Both the position numbers and the translations under genes were made by a program. From Echinicola strongylocentroti (GTDB lineage Bacteria; Bacteroidota; Bacteroidia; Cytophagales; Cyclobacteriaceae): DNA of 64,000 nucleotides. Where the stretch lies: the NCBI RefSeq assembly GCF_003260975.1, contig NZ_CP030041.1:558001-622000 (forward strand), read 5' to 3'. Every line of letters starts with the position of its first letter. The stretch's first letter is position 1. The notes beneath the pieces were generated by a model. That model saw only the letters and a list, made by a program, of their open reading frames with translations. It ran no database searches and was not told the origin of the DNA. Below, piece after piece: positions 7,757 through 18,127 of this stretch.

Positions 7757-8917
7757 TCACCATTCGGCAAAGTTCCCATCGGTATTTCTCCAAATGGGGT
7801 TGGCCCAGCTGTGGCCTATTTTCTGTCCTTCCCGCAATTTGTCTTCATCCATCTCCACACCCAGTCCCGGTCGATCAAATAGCGCGATAAATCCATCTTT
7901 CAGCTCAAAGACCTCTGGGTTTTTGACAAAATCCAACAGGTCAAAACCTTGGTTATAGTGAATTCCCAAGCTGCTTTCCTGGATGATTGCATTGGCAGAG
8001 ACAAAATCCACATGCAGTGCTGAGGCCAAAGAAATCGGCCCCAAGGGACAGTGCGGTGCCAAGGTAACATCATAAGCTTCCGCCATGGCAGCAATCCTGC
8101 GCACTTCGGAGATTCCACCAGCGTGGCTCAGGTCCGGCTGAATGATATCCACCACGCCTTGGTGCAGGATTTCCTTGAAATCCCACCGTGAAAACATCCG
8201 CTCTCCCGTGGCAATGGGAATGGATGAATAGCTATAAATATGCCTTAAAGCATCGTTGTTTTCGGCCAGTACCGGCTCTTCGATAAACATGGGGTTAAAT
8301 GGGGTCAACTCATCAATGAGCCGCTTGACCATGGGCTTATGCACGCGACCATGAAAGTCAAGGCCAATATCCAACTGGTCACCAAAATGCTCACGAATCA
8401 ACTGTATATTTTCGACCACTTTCTTTGTCTCCTTGACAGAAGAGACCCAGTCCATCTCACCGGTAGCATTCATTTTGACGGCTTTGTATCCGGCATCCAC
8501 CTTTTCTTGCGCTTGTTCCAAAACCACCTCGGGATGGTCTCCTCCGATCCAGCAGTACATTTTCATCTTTTGGCGCACCGCCCCTCCCAGCAGTTCATAC
8601 ACCGGCACGTTCAGGTATTTGCCTTTGATATCCCAAAGTGCCTGGTCGATGCCTGAAATCGCACTCATCAGGATCGGCCCTCCACGGTAAAATCCACCCC
8701 TGTAGAGCACTTGCCAAATGTCCTCGATCTCATTGGCCTGTCTTCCGATCAGGTATTGTTCCATCTCCTTGACACATGCCGCTACGGTGTCTGCCTTTCC
8801 TTCTACTACTGGCTCCCCCCACCCGATCAATCCTGACTCGGTGGTGATTTTTACAAAAAGCCATCTTGGCGGCACTTTGAATAGTTCAATACGTGCAATG
8901 GCTAACTCCTTATTCAT
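7757..8917 (-). CDS. dgoD: D-galactonate dehydratase
   Basis: DgoD dehydrates D-galactonate to 2-keto-3-deoxy-D-galactonate. This 386-residue enolase-superfamily protein matches the E. coli enzyme along its whole length as I remember it. Shared features include VPPRWLFVKI near the start, RGGFYRGGPILMSAISGIDQ (about 73-92), the metal-ligand block GLDFHGR with Asp187 and His189, FIEEPVLAE (Glu213), GERMFSRWDF (Glu239), PDLSHAGGI, and LAPHCPLGP with catalytic His289. It ends in the typical Trp-rich tail WANPIWRNTDGNFAEW. It overlaps the stop of the aldolase gene by eight bases, so the two are translationally coupled. Confidence 0.95.
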   Translation of the reverse strand: MNKELAIARIELFKVPPRWLFVKITTESGLIGWGEPVVEGKADTVAACVKEMEQYLIGRQANEIEDIWQVLYRGGFYRGGPILMSAISGIDQALWDIKGKYLNVPVYELLGGAVRQKMKMYCWIGGDHPEVVLEQAQEKVDAGYKAVKMNATGEMDWVSSVKETKKVVENIQLIREHFGDQLDIGLDFHGRVHKPMVKRLIDELTPFNPMFIEEPVLAENNDALRHIYSYSSIPIATGERMFSRWDFKEILHQGVVDIIQPDLSHAGGISEVRRIAAMAEAYDVTLAPHCPLGPISLASALHVDFVSANAIIQESSLGIHYNQGFDLLDFVKNPEVFELKDGFIALFDRPGLGVEMDEDKLREGQKIGHSWANPIWRNTDGNFAEW

Positions 8918-9545
8918 ATTGTTTTATTTTTTCTACGTACTTCCTGGCATTGTGGGCGACTATCTCTTCGGTGAGCTTCAGTCCATCGATATGTGTCAAT
9001 ACACTGCCCAAGCCTAGCCCATCGGCCCCTGCTTCCATCCATTTCTCCATGTTCTCCAAATGGATACCTCCAACGGCAAAAAAACGAACCTTATCAAAAG
9101 GTGCTTTGATCGCCTTTAAATAGCTCGGACCAAAATTCCCTGCGGGAAATAGCTTTATAATATCTGCCCCCTGTTCTATCGCTGCACCTACTTCTGTGGG
9201 AGTCAATGCGCCCATGACGACCGGAATATCGTGATCATGTGCTACAGAAATGACTCCAGCATGGGTGTTTGGGGAGACCAAAAACTGCGCTCCCGCATCT
9301 ATGGCCTTTATGGCCAAATCCCTGTTGGCCACCGTTCCGGCACCGATCAAAATGTTGGGGTATCGCTTCCTGTTTTCCTTGATCATGACTGCAAAGTCAG
9401 GACTGTTGGTGGTGATTTCCAGCACCTTGATGCCTCCTGCCACTAGCCCCGCGATCAACACCGGAACGGTATCTGCATCATTGACACGGACGATCGCTAT
9501 GAGTTTCTCCTGAAGGATAATTTCAGCTATTTCTTCTCTGTTCAT
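8910..9545 (-). CDS. KDPG/KDPGal aldolase (2-dehydro-3-deoxy-6-phosphogalactonate aldolase)
   Basis: This 211-residue class I aldolase cleaves 2-keto-3-deoxy-6-phospho-sugar acids to pyruvate and glyceraldehyde-3-phosphate. Family blocks are IAIVRV, LEITTNSP with catalytic Glu43, IGAGTV (68-73), QFLVSPNTHAGV, and ADIIKLFPAGNFGP with Schiff-base Lys131. FFAVGGIHLENMEKWMEAGA is the phosphate-binding end. The operon with dgoD makes the galactonate branch (DgoA role) likely, although Eda-type enzymes act on both epimers. It begins three bases after the FadR-type regulator gene and overlaps dgoD. No 2-keto-3-deoxygalactonate kinase is encoded in the window. Confidence 0.92.
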   Translation of the reverse strand: MNREEIAEIILQEKLIAIVRVNDADTVPVLIAGLVAGGIKVLEITTNSPDFAVMIKENRKRYPNILIGAGTVANRDLAIKAIDAGAQFLVSPNTHAGVISVAHDHDIPVVMGALTPTEVGAAIEQGADIIKLFPAGNFGPSYLKAIKAPFDKVRFFAVGGIHLENMEKWMEAGADGLGLGSVLTHIDGLKLTEEIVAHNARKYVEKIKQYE

Positions 9546-9548
9546 ACT

Positions 9549-10289
9549 TTATGCTCGATCAATGGATTTGGTAAAATGAAGGTAGTTTTTGCGGGTATCA
9601 TGCAAATGCTTTTCCATCGCTTCCTGAGCTCCAAAAGGATCTTGCCGGATTACTGCTTCCAAGACATGCTGGTGGTGCTTGAGCATATTGGCTTTTTCCG
9701 CTTCCAGGTTCCCGGATGCGGGTTTGGCAAAGACATTCATCTTGAATTTTGGCATCAGGCTAAAAACAGGGCTCAGCAGCAATTCCAGCACGCTATTATC
9801 CGTAATGGAAAGTAGAATCCGATGAAAGTCGTTATCCAGTTCTGCTTCGGTCTTTTTATCTGCCAATTCACAGTCCCTCATCGCTATCATATTTTTCTCC
9901 AACAGCTGAATATCTCTTTCGCTACGCTTCATGGCTGCTTCAGCAGCGATTCTGGGCTCTAGCACACGCCTCGCCTCTATCGTCTGCAACATCAAATCCT
10001 TGTCGGAGGAAAGTTCAAAGAACATATTTAGCATCTCCGAGGCATTCTGGACGCTCACTTCTGAGACAAAAGCACCACTGCCTTTTTTTACTTTGACCAT
10101 TCCACGTGCAATTAGCGTCTTAATGGCCTCTCTAATGGCAGTCCTACTGACATTAAAAATCTTGCATAGCTCATTCTCCGTGGGAATCCTTTCCCCTGGA
10201 AGGTATTTCCCTTCCTTGATGGATCGCATCAGGGCTTCCTCCACTTGGGCACTCAGGGATTTCCGTTTACCTATCTCACTAAACTCCAT
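9549..10289 (-). CDS. FadR-type GntR transcriptional regulator (FCD domain)
   Basis: This 246-residue regulator has an N-terminal winged helix (about residues 10-78; blocks GKYLPGERIPTENELCKIF and VSRTAIREAIKTL) and a C-terminal all-helical FCD ligand domain (about 95-230). FCD regulators commonly sense sugar acids through a metal site. It is the first gene of the galactonate operon, the same position as dgoR in E. coli, and is probably the operon's repressor with galactonate or a related acid as inducer. A TTGT...ACAA site lies 30 bases upstream of its start. Function by analogy is good; the inducer is inferred. Confidence 0.9.
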   Translation of the reverse strand: MEFSEIGKRKSLSAQVEEALMRSIKEGKYLPGERIPTENELCKIFNVSRTAIREAIKTLIARGMVKVKKGSGAFVSEVSVQNASEMLNMFFELSSDKDLMLQTIEARRVLEPRIAAEAAMKRSERDIQLLEKNMIAMRDCELADKKTEAELDNDFHRILLSITDNSVLELLLSPVFSLMPKFKMNVFAKPASGNLEAEKANMLKHHQHVLEAVIRQDPFGAQEAMEKHLHDTRKNYLHFTKSIDRA

Positions 10290-10318
10290 GTATAAATGAT
10301 TTTCTCCAAGGTATTAAT

Positions 10319-10336
10319 TTGTCATACATCATACAA
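10319..10336. promoter_or_regulatory. Operator candidate for the FadR-type regulator
   Basis: TTGTCATACATCATACAA carries TTGT and ACAA half-sites and begins 30 bases upstream of the regulator start. FadR-subfamily GntR proteins usually bind sites of the type TNGTNNNACNA, to which TTGTCATACAT is one mismatch away. Autorepression of the galactonate operon is the simple reading. The match is partial. Confidence 0.35.
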
Positions 10337-13563
<3,227 letters not shown>

Positions 13564-13593
13564 CCAATAACTACCATCTATCACTTAACCACC

Positions 13594-13729
13594 AAAGGGG
13601 CTACCTCATAAGTTGTCTTTTCGATGCTTAGGAAAATCTCAATACAATTTCTTTAGGAATTTGTAGTTGGGATGCCTTTCCTAACCGCATCGGAGCCAGA
13701 CGATTCCGACTTATGGGCGTAGCCTCTTT
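13594..13729. repeat. 136 bp inverted-repeat element
   Basis: The left end AAAGGGGCTACCTCATAAGT and the right end read on the other strand, AAAGAGGCTACGCCCATAAGT less one base, form imperfect terminal inverted repeats. The core has no ORF. Ends of this kind (GAGGCT...AAGT) resemble those of insertion sequences common in Cytophagales, so this is probably a degenerate non-autonomous remnant. It sits directly after the beta-galactosidase gene. Confidence 0.55.
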
Positions 13730-13840
13730 TTGCTTTTTTGCACTTGATCCTATTTCTATACCATTACCATGGGTTATGATCGATAAAAATAAGAATGGGC
13801 TGGTAACCCAAAGTTATAGGCCAATTACCAAAACCTTCTT

Positions 13841-13848
13841 TATTTTTG
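13841..13848 (+). promoter_or_regulatory. Bacteroidota -7 promoter element before the HPP gene
   Basis: TATTTTTG matches the TAnnTTTG consensus of Bacteroidota housekeeping promoters exactly and lies 24 bases before the GTG start at 13873. A good -33 TTG was not found at the usual distance. The position argues against the TTG codon at 13846, inside the element, as the start of translation. Confidence 0.45.
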
Positions 13849-13872
13849 CATTGCAATCAATGTAATCCACCA

Positions 13873-14499
13873 GTGAAAAAAGTCAATCGAGGATATCGAA
13901 AAGCCCGTTACGTAGTTTACAAGCAAACCATTCTTAACCCCATCGATCATCTTTGGACATTTTTGGGTGGCTTTTTGGGGATCGGTTGCATTGCTTTTAT
14001 CCAGTCGGAACTGCATCAGTTTGGGGCATTGGAAAAGGTTTTTCTGATTGGCTCCTTTGGTGCTTCGGCAGTGTTGGTTTACGGTGCCACCAACAGTCCC
14101 TTGGCCCAGCCTCGAAACCTGATCCTAGGACACACGGTCAGTGCTTTTGTAGGTGTTACGGTGATGAAGACTATTGGCCAACTGGACATCTTCTGGCTGA
14201 CCTGTGCCACGGCGGTTTCCCTGGCCATCATCGCCATGCAAATCCTAAAAGCACTCCATCCGCCTGGCGGAGCCACTGCCCTGATTGCCGTTATCGGCAC
14301 CCCTAAAGTAAAAGAACTTGGCTTTTTCTATGTGCTCAGCCCAGTATTTACTGGTGCGCTCATCTTGCTATTGATCGCTCTCTTGATCAATAACATCCCC
14401 AAAGACCGCCACTATCCCTACAATCCAAAAGTATCTCCCTATATGGGAAGAAGAAAAAAGTATTGGCACAATATTCAGCGGACACTGGGGATTCGGTAG
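13873..14499 (+). CDS. HPP-family membrane protein
   Basis: This is an integral membrane protein of the HPP family with four hydrophobic segments and the family motif LHPPGGATAL in the second half. LIGSFGASAVLVYGATNSPLAQPRN is the other conserved block. Members of the family in plants and cyanobacteria are implicated in nitrite transport; in other bacteria the role is not established. The open frame begins with TTG at 13846, but that codon lies in the -7 element, so GTG 13873 (208 residues, VKKVNRGYRKARYVV...) is preferred. The protein ends in a basic tail. It stands alone between two repeat elements. Confidence 0.82.
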   Translation: MKKVNRGYRKARYVVYKQTILNPIDHLWTFLGGFLGIGCIAFIQSELHQFGALEKVFLIGSFGASAVLVYGATNSPLAQPRNLILGHTVSAFVGVTVMKTIGQLDIFWLTCATAVSLAIIAMQILKALHPPGGATALIAVIGTPKVKELGFFYVLSPVFTGALILLLIALLINNIPKDRHYPYNPKVSPYMGRRKKYWHNIQRTLGIR

Positions 14500-14506
14500 T
14501 TTTTTT

Positions 14507-14590
14507 GGTATGTGGTATTTAATATATGGTATGTAGTATTTGGTATGTGGTATTTGGTATGTCGTCATCGTATTTGGTACCTCGTACATT
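14507..14590. repeat. Degenerate 14-base tandem repeat
   Basis: Units of the type GGTATGTGGTATTT occur at about 14507, 14528 and 14542, followed by decayed copies to about 14590. There is no spacer structure, so this is not a CRISPR array. It immediately follows the HPP gene and precedes the mobile repeat. Confidence 0.6.
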
Positions 14591-14630
14591 GTACTATGAG
14601 GCACACTGTCCACCGTTAATGGTAGCATCC

Positions 14631-15048
14631 CAGGGCAAACGCATTTAAAAAAAATATTCCTATTTGCATTTATATCTGCCGTTCCTACGGAACTTACACT
14701 TTTGTGTGTAATCATTTTTTGTTGTCACCTGCACCTTCTATATGGCCCTCCGCCAAAGGCGGATTAGGCAGGATGCTCAGTTGCTAATGCATATTCAGGG
14801 TATAACCTCAACCAAATCAACTCATCATTCTTTCAGCCCATCCCGCCATTCGGTAAGATAGGCTACTGCGGTTTCCAATGTACAAATCGGGGCAAAGTGC
14901 CAGCGGCACGATAAATTTTGTAACCTGCGGATTCATCCGCAGGAGCTTAAGCTCTCCTCAACCTCCCGAAGGAGTGCCAGCGGCACGGATGATAGCTATG
15001 CCTACACGAAAATTGTTTCCCTTCAAAACACTAAACGCGTTTGCCCTG
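14631..15048. mobile_element. Non-autonomous transposon-like element (family 1), copy 1, 418 bp
   Basis: The element begins CAGGGCAAACGC and ends GCGTTTGCCCTG, perfect 12 bp terminal inverted repeats extended by RTTTA. It is flanked by a direct repeat GGTAGCATCC (14621-14630 and 15049-15058), which looks like a 10 bp target duplication. The interior has no transposase but many hairpins: CCGTT/ACGG, CCGCC/GGCGG, GTGCC/GGCAC twice, TGCGGAT/ATCCGCA and GAGCTTAAGCTC. A second copy lies at 62729-63360 in the same orientation. Short ORFs inside are unlikely to be genes. A target duplication of this length recalls IS4-like transposases, an unproven link. Confidence 0.85.
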
Positions 15049-15058
15049 GGTAGCATCC

Positions 15059-15269
15059 AATGTATTTGGCTATTGAAATAGGTCACACAAGCTTAGGCGT
15101 AAACACCAGCGCGGAGAGCGCATTCTCATTGACAGCATGCATGCCTTGCTCCTATAAAATCAACGATCATAAACCAAGGCCAAGTTATCGGATACTGCTC
15201 GCCGGTAACTTGGCCCTCAAAATTGCTTAGTTTTGGTCCCGTTCATTACTTTTAGTCACGAAAACCAAG
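15059..15269. other. Non-coding stretch before the sulfatase 3' end
   Basis: No gene is recognised. About 15174-15225 has CCAAGGCCAAGTTATCGG and a partly inverted copy CCGGTAACTTGGCC, which can form an imperfect stem. It could act as a 3' hairpin of the minus-strand sulfatase gene that ends at 15270, but no T-run follows. Confidence 0.35.
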
Positions 15270-16784
15270 TCACGGGAGCCTTTTTGCTTTTGGATATTGG
15301 TTCAGTTTTGCTACTAAGGCTTTGATTACTTCTGGATTTTCTGCCGCAATGTTCTTCGTCTCTTGATCATCTTCCTGATAGTCATAAAGTTCATAGATCA
15401 CTTCTTTACCTTTATCTTGCGTATGCGTCCAGCGCACCATTCTATAGCGGTCCGTTCTAATGGCTTCGCCCAAATATCCTCCACGATTGTAGGCATGGTA
15501 AGCGTGGTCCTTGATGATGGTCTGGCCATTGCTCAAGGTCGGTGATAGGTCTATACCATCAATCGGCTGAGGGCCCTTAGGGCGATCCAAACCTGCCAGA
15601 GAGGCCAAGGTCGGGAAGATATCCACTGTTTCGGCAAACTGCTTGGTACTGCTTCCACTGGCCGTCACACCAGGCGCCCTGAAAATGATCGGAATTCGAT
15701 TGGCCTGCTCATAGTTGGTGTGCTTGGTCCAGATGGCGTGATCTCCTAGGTGCCACCCATGGTCACCCCAAAGCACCACAATGGTGTTTTCATCCATATC
15801 CAATCGCTCCAATTCCCTCAGCACTTTGCCCACCTGGGCATCCATATAGGTCAAACTGGCATAATAGCCATGAATCAGCTTTCGCTGCAAATCATCTTCA
15901 TAAATGTGCTGATGGTTAGGAATAGGAAAAAACTGGTTGATCTCCCCTCCTCTTTTGACGGCAAAATCAGGAGCTCCCTCGGGGCCTTCTTCAAATTCTG
16001 CTAACGGAAGACTTTCCGGGTCATACATGTCCCAGTATTTTTTGGGTACACTGAAGGGCAAATGCGGACGGGCAAAACCTACCGCCATAAAAAACGGCTG
16101 GTCAGTATCCTTGCTCAGGTCCCGTAAGCGGTCAATGGCATGGCGCGCCACACGTCCATCAGCATACGCTTCATCGGTCACATCTGGACTTTCCCACGCC
16201 GCTCCCCTTGGCAGTTCATGGTTAGGCGGAGTCCCTTCGATGTACATAGGTGTGTTTTCGAAAAAAGCCTCTTCACGGGTCAGCTGTCCATTGGTGCTTT
16301 CTGGATCCACATATTCAATCACTTTTTCTTTCCAGTGAGGAATACTCCAGGAAGCCGCGTCATTGGTATTGCCATGGCCGATATGGAAGACTTTGCCCAT
16401 GGACTCGGCATGATAGCCTGCCGACCTGAAATACTGCGGCATGGTCACCGCATCGGGAATGACATCTCTAAATTCCTTGCCAAAATCATATAGCCCCGTG
16501 CTCGTAGAGCGAGCGCCCAAGATCAAATTATAACGGCTGGAAACACAAACAGCCTGATTACAATAGGCCTGGTCAAAGCGCATCCCGCTATTGGCCAATC
16601 CGTCAATATTAGGACTGATGGCATGCTCATCTCCATACACTCCCAAATTAGGCTTGAGATCATCCACAAGGATCAACAGGATATTGGGCTTTTCTTGTTG
16701 TTGGGCCATCGCTGAGGTCGCTGCAAAAAGCAGTATCACCAAAGGAACCCAACTCTTAATTACTGTTAAACAACTCTCTTTCAT
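15270..16784 (-). CDS. Secreted sulfatase, iduronate-2-sulfatase-like (type I)
   Basis: This 504-residue arylsulfatase-family protein probably removes sulfate esters from a glycan. It has a signal peptide (hydrophobic about 11-27, cleavage after AMAQ), the metal-binding NILLILVDDLKPNLGVYGD (Asp41, Asp42), and the active-site region at 74-90, then GKVFHIGHG, RPHLPFSVPKKYWD and WGDHGWHLGDH. The formylglycine site reads C-V-S-S-R (Cys80) where CxPxR or CxAxR is usual. Length and the LYDFG and GDHGWHLGDH blocks are like iduronate-2-sulfatases. It is the last gene of the PUL operon, 209 bases after the GH43 gene. The true substrate is unknown. Confidence 0.87.
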   Translation of the reverse strand: MKESCLTVIKSWVPLVILLFAATSAMAQQQEKPNILLILVDDLKPNLGVYGDEHAISPNIDGLANSGMRFDQAYCNQAVCVSSRYNLILGARSTSTGLYDFGKEFRDVIPDAVTMPQYFRSAGYHAESMGKVFHIGHGNTNDAASWSIPHWKEKVIEYVDPESTNGQLTREEAFFENTPMYIEGTPPNHELPRGAAWESPDVTDEAYADGRVARHAIDRLRDLSKDTDQPFFMAVGFARPHLPFSVPKKYWDMYDPESLPLAEFEEGPEGAPDFAVKRGGEINQFFPIPNHQHIYEDDLQRKLIHGYYASLTYMDAQVGKVLRELERLDMDENTIVVLWGDHGWHLGDHAIWTKHTNYEQANRIPIIFRAPGVTASGSSTKQFAETVDIFPTLASLAGLDRPKGPQPIDGIDLSPTLSNGQTIIKDHAYHAYNRGGYLGEAIRTDRYRMVRWTHTQDKGKEVIYELYDYQEDDQETKNIAAENPEVIKALVAKLNQYPKAKRLP

Positions 16785-16924
16785 AGGATATTTTTAGCTT
16801 AATCTTTGTTACTTTTTTAAAGCTTCATAACTGACTCATAATCTATTGGTCTTCGTCATGGTCTCCCCGGCTATAATTACGAGAAAGAAGAACGACAATG
16901 AAGCCATCTCATCTATCGAACATG

Positions 16925-16968
16925 AGATTGCTTCACTCCACTACCGTTCCGTTGGCAATGACATTTTT
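16925..16968. repeat. Small dispersed repeat between PUL genes
   Basis: GAGATTGCTTCACTCC ... GTTGGCAATGACA resembles a repeat widespread in Bacteroidota, with degenerate pieces also at about 4977 and 5007. It lies between the GH43 and first sulfatase genes. No coding potential. Confidence 0.4.
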
Positions 16969-16993
16969 TTATCATTTTATGGAAACCTCGACC

Positions 16994-18127
16994 CTACTCA
17001 AACTGCTGTGCTTCATCGGGCCCAGGTTGGGCATAATCAGGGTCAAGTGCACGGATATAGATTTCACCATCATCCAGCACCTTCACTTCTAGTGGTACAA
17101 TGGTCGTCCCCTGTTCATTGATGGTTTGGGCAGTTTGTCCTAAATCCTTGTTTTGGACACCTTCTTTGTCAACTGGCGGTACATTTCCATTGTAAAATGC
17201 CGTGCACCACCACCTTCCTTCCTTGTCCTGAAAGGGAGTGCCATGTCCCAAAAAGCGTCCAACAAACTTCCTTGGCCCATAAGGCCCCGTGATGTTATCC
17301 GCCGTGCAATAATAAAGGTTATAGGATCCTTTCCGCATCTTGTCAGTAGACCAAGCGGTACCAAAATGCACGTATTTATCTCCTATTTTCCTTAAGGTCG
17401 CTCCCTCATGACCGATTACCCGATCAGAAGGGTCGATCCGTTTTGGCTCGGCTGCAAGTCCAGAGAAATCCGGTTGGATAGGTGCTATGAAGGTATTTCC
17501 CCAAAGCAAATACCAAGTACCGTCATCGTCTTTGAACAAACTTGGGTCATGCTTGTTCCGCATATCATCCCCCATGGGAAAGGAAAAAGGCCCAGACATG
17601 TCCTCACCTTCGGAGACCGCTAGGTTGGCTCCTCCCTTTACTGGATCTGGAGAAGTGTGTACGTAGATCCACTTGCCGTCTACATGGTACAGTTCAGGCG
17701 CCCACAGCCTCCAATCGCTGGCCGGCTTTTCGTTCAGTTTATCCGGCATTTTTTTGGCCCAATAGCCTTCCGCAAGGTCAAAAGGCTCCCCAAGCGACTC
17801 CCAATTTAGCAGGTCTGCACTTCTCCAGACCCTGATCTTATGCCCCACTATACTAGGAGTACCAAACAACTCCCTATTTTGGGCATCTAGGCCCGTATTA
17901 TAAGGTTCTGTTTCCTCTCGCGGATCATCGGGCAAGGGTGTAGTTCCTGTCAGGTAGTAATAGCCATCATTGTCCAAATAAATATAAGGATCGCGAATCC
18001 ATCCTTCTTTCAAATAAATGGCCTCATCATGCTGCTCAAAGATGGCTTTCTTTGAATGCTGCCCGCAACCTGATAATGCCAGTGCTCCTCCGAACAGGGC
18101 TAATACAACTTGCTTCTTAATGTTCAT
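16994..18127 (-). CDS. Glycoside hydrolase family 43 lipoprotein
   Basis: This 377-residue five-bladed beta-propeller glycosidase is probably on the cell surface or in the periplasm. MNIKKQVVLALFGGALALSG followed by Cys21 is a lipoprotein signal. The GH43 catalytic triad can be placed: Asp46 in WIRDPYIY (base), Asp194 in NKHDPSLF (pKa modulator) and Glu241 in GHEGATL (acid). WAPELYHVDGKW is a further family block. Family 43 mostly cleaves arabinose, xylose or galactose linkages, and specificity cannot be told. A longer frame runs to 18205 but lies inside the upstream sulfatase; ATG 18127 gives the signal and overlaps that gene by 11 bases. Confidence 0.85.
   Translation of the reverse strand: MNIKKQVVLALFGGALALSGCGQHSKKAIFEQHDEAIYLKEGWIRDPYIYLDNDGYYYLTGTTPLPDDPREETEPYNTGLDAQNRELFGTPSIVGHKIRVWRSADLLNWESLGEPFDLAEGYWAKKMPDKLNEKPASDWRLWAPELYHVDGKWIYVHTSPDPVKGGANLAVSEGEDMSGPFSFPMGDDMRNKHDPSLFKDDDGTWYLLWGNTFIAPIQPDFSGLAAEPKRIDPSDRVIGHEGATLRKIGDKYVHFGTAWSTDKMRKGSYNLYYCTADNITGPYGPRKFVGRFLGHGTPFQDKEGRWWCTAFYNGNVPPVDKEGVQNKDLGQTAQTINEQGTTIVPLEVKVLDDGEIYIRALDPDYAQPGPDEAQQFE

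Noticed and set aside
7474..7793. Two overlapping minus-strand ORFs of 80-101 codons
   Set aside because: They translate the 10- and 20-base tandem repeats in two frames and have no start signals or recognisable product.
14878..15081. 67-codon ORF, with a near-identical one at 63190-63375
   Set aside because: Both lie inside the family 1 mobile repeat and differ only as the repeats do. The frame runs through hairpins and ends at or past the element border, so it is not a gene.
15174..15225. Imperfect stem as terminator of the first sulfatase gene
   Set aside because: The pairing is interrupted and no T-run follows on the minus strand.
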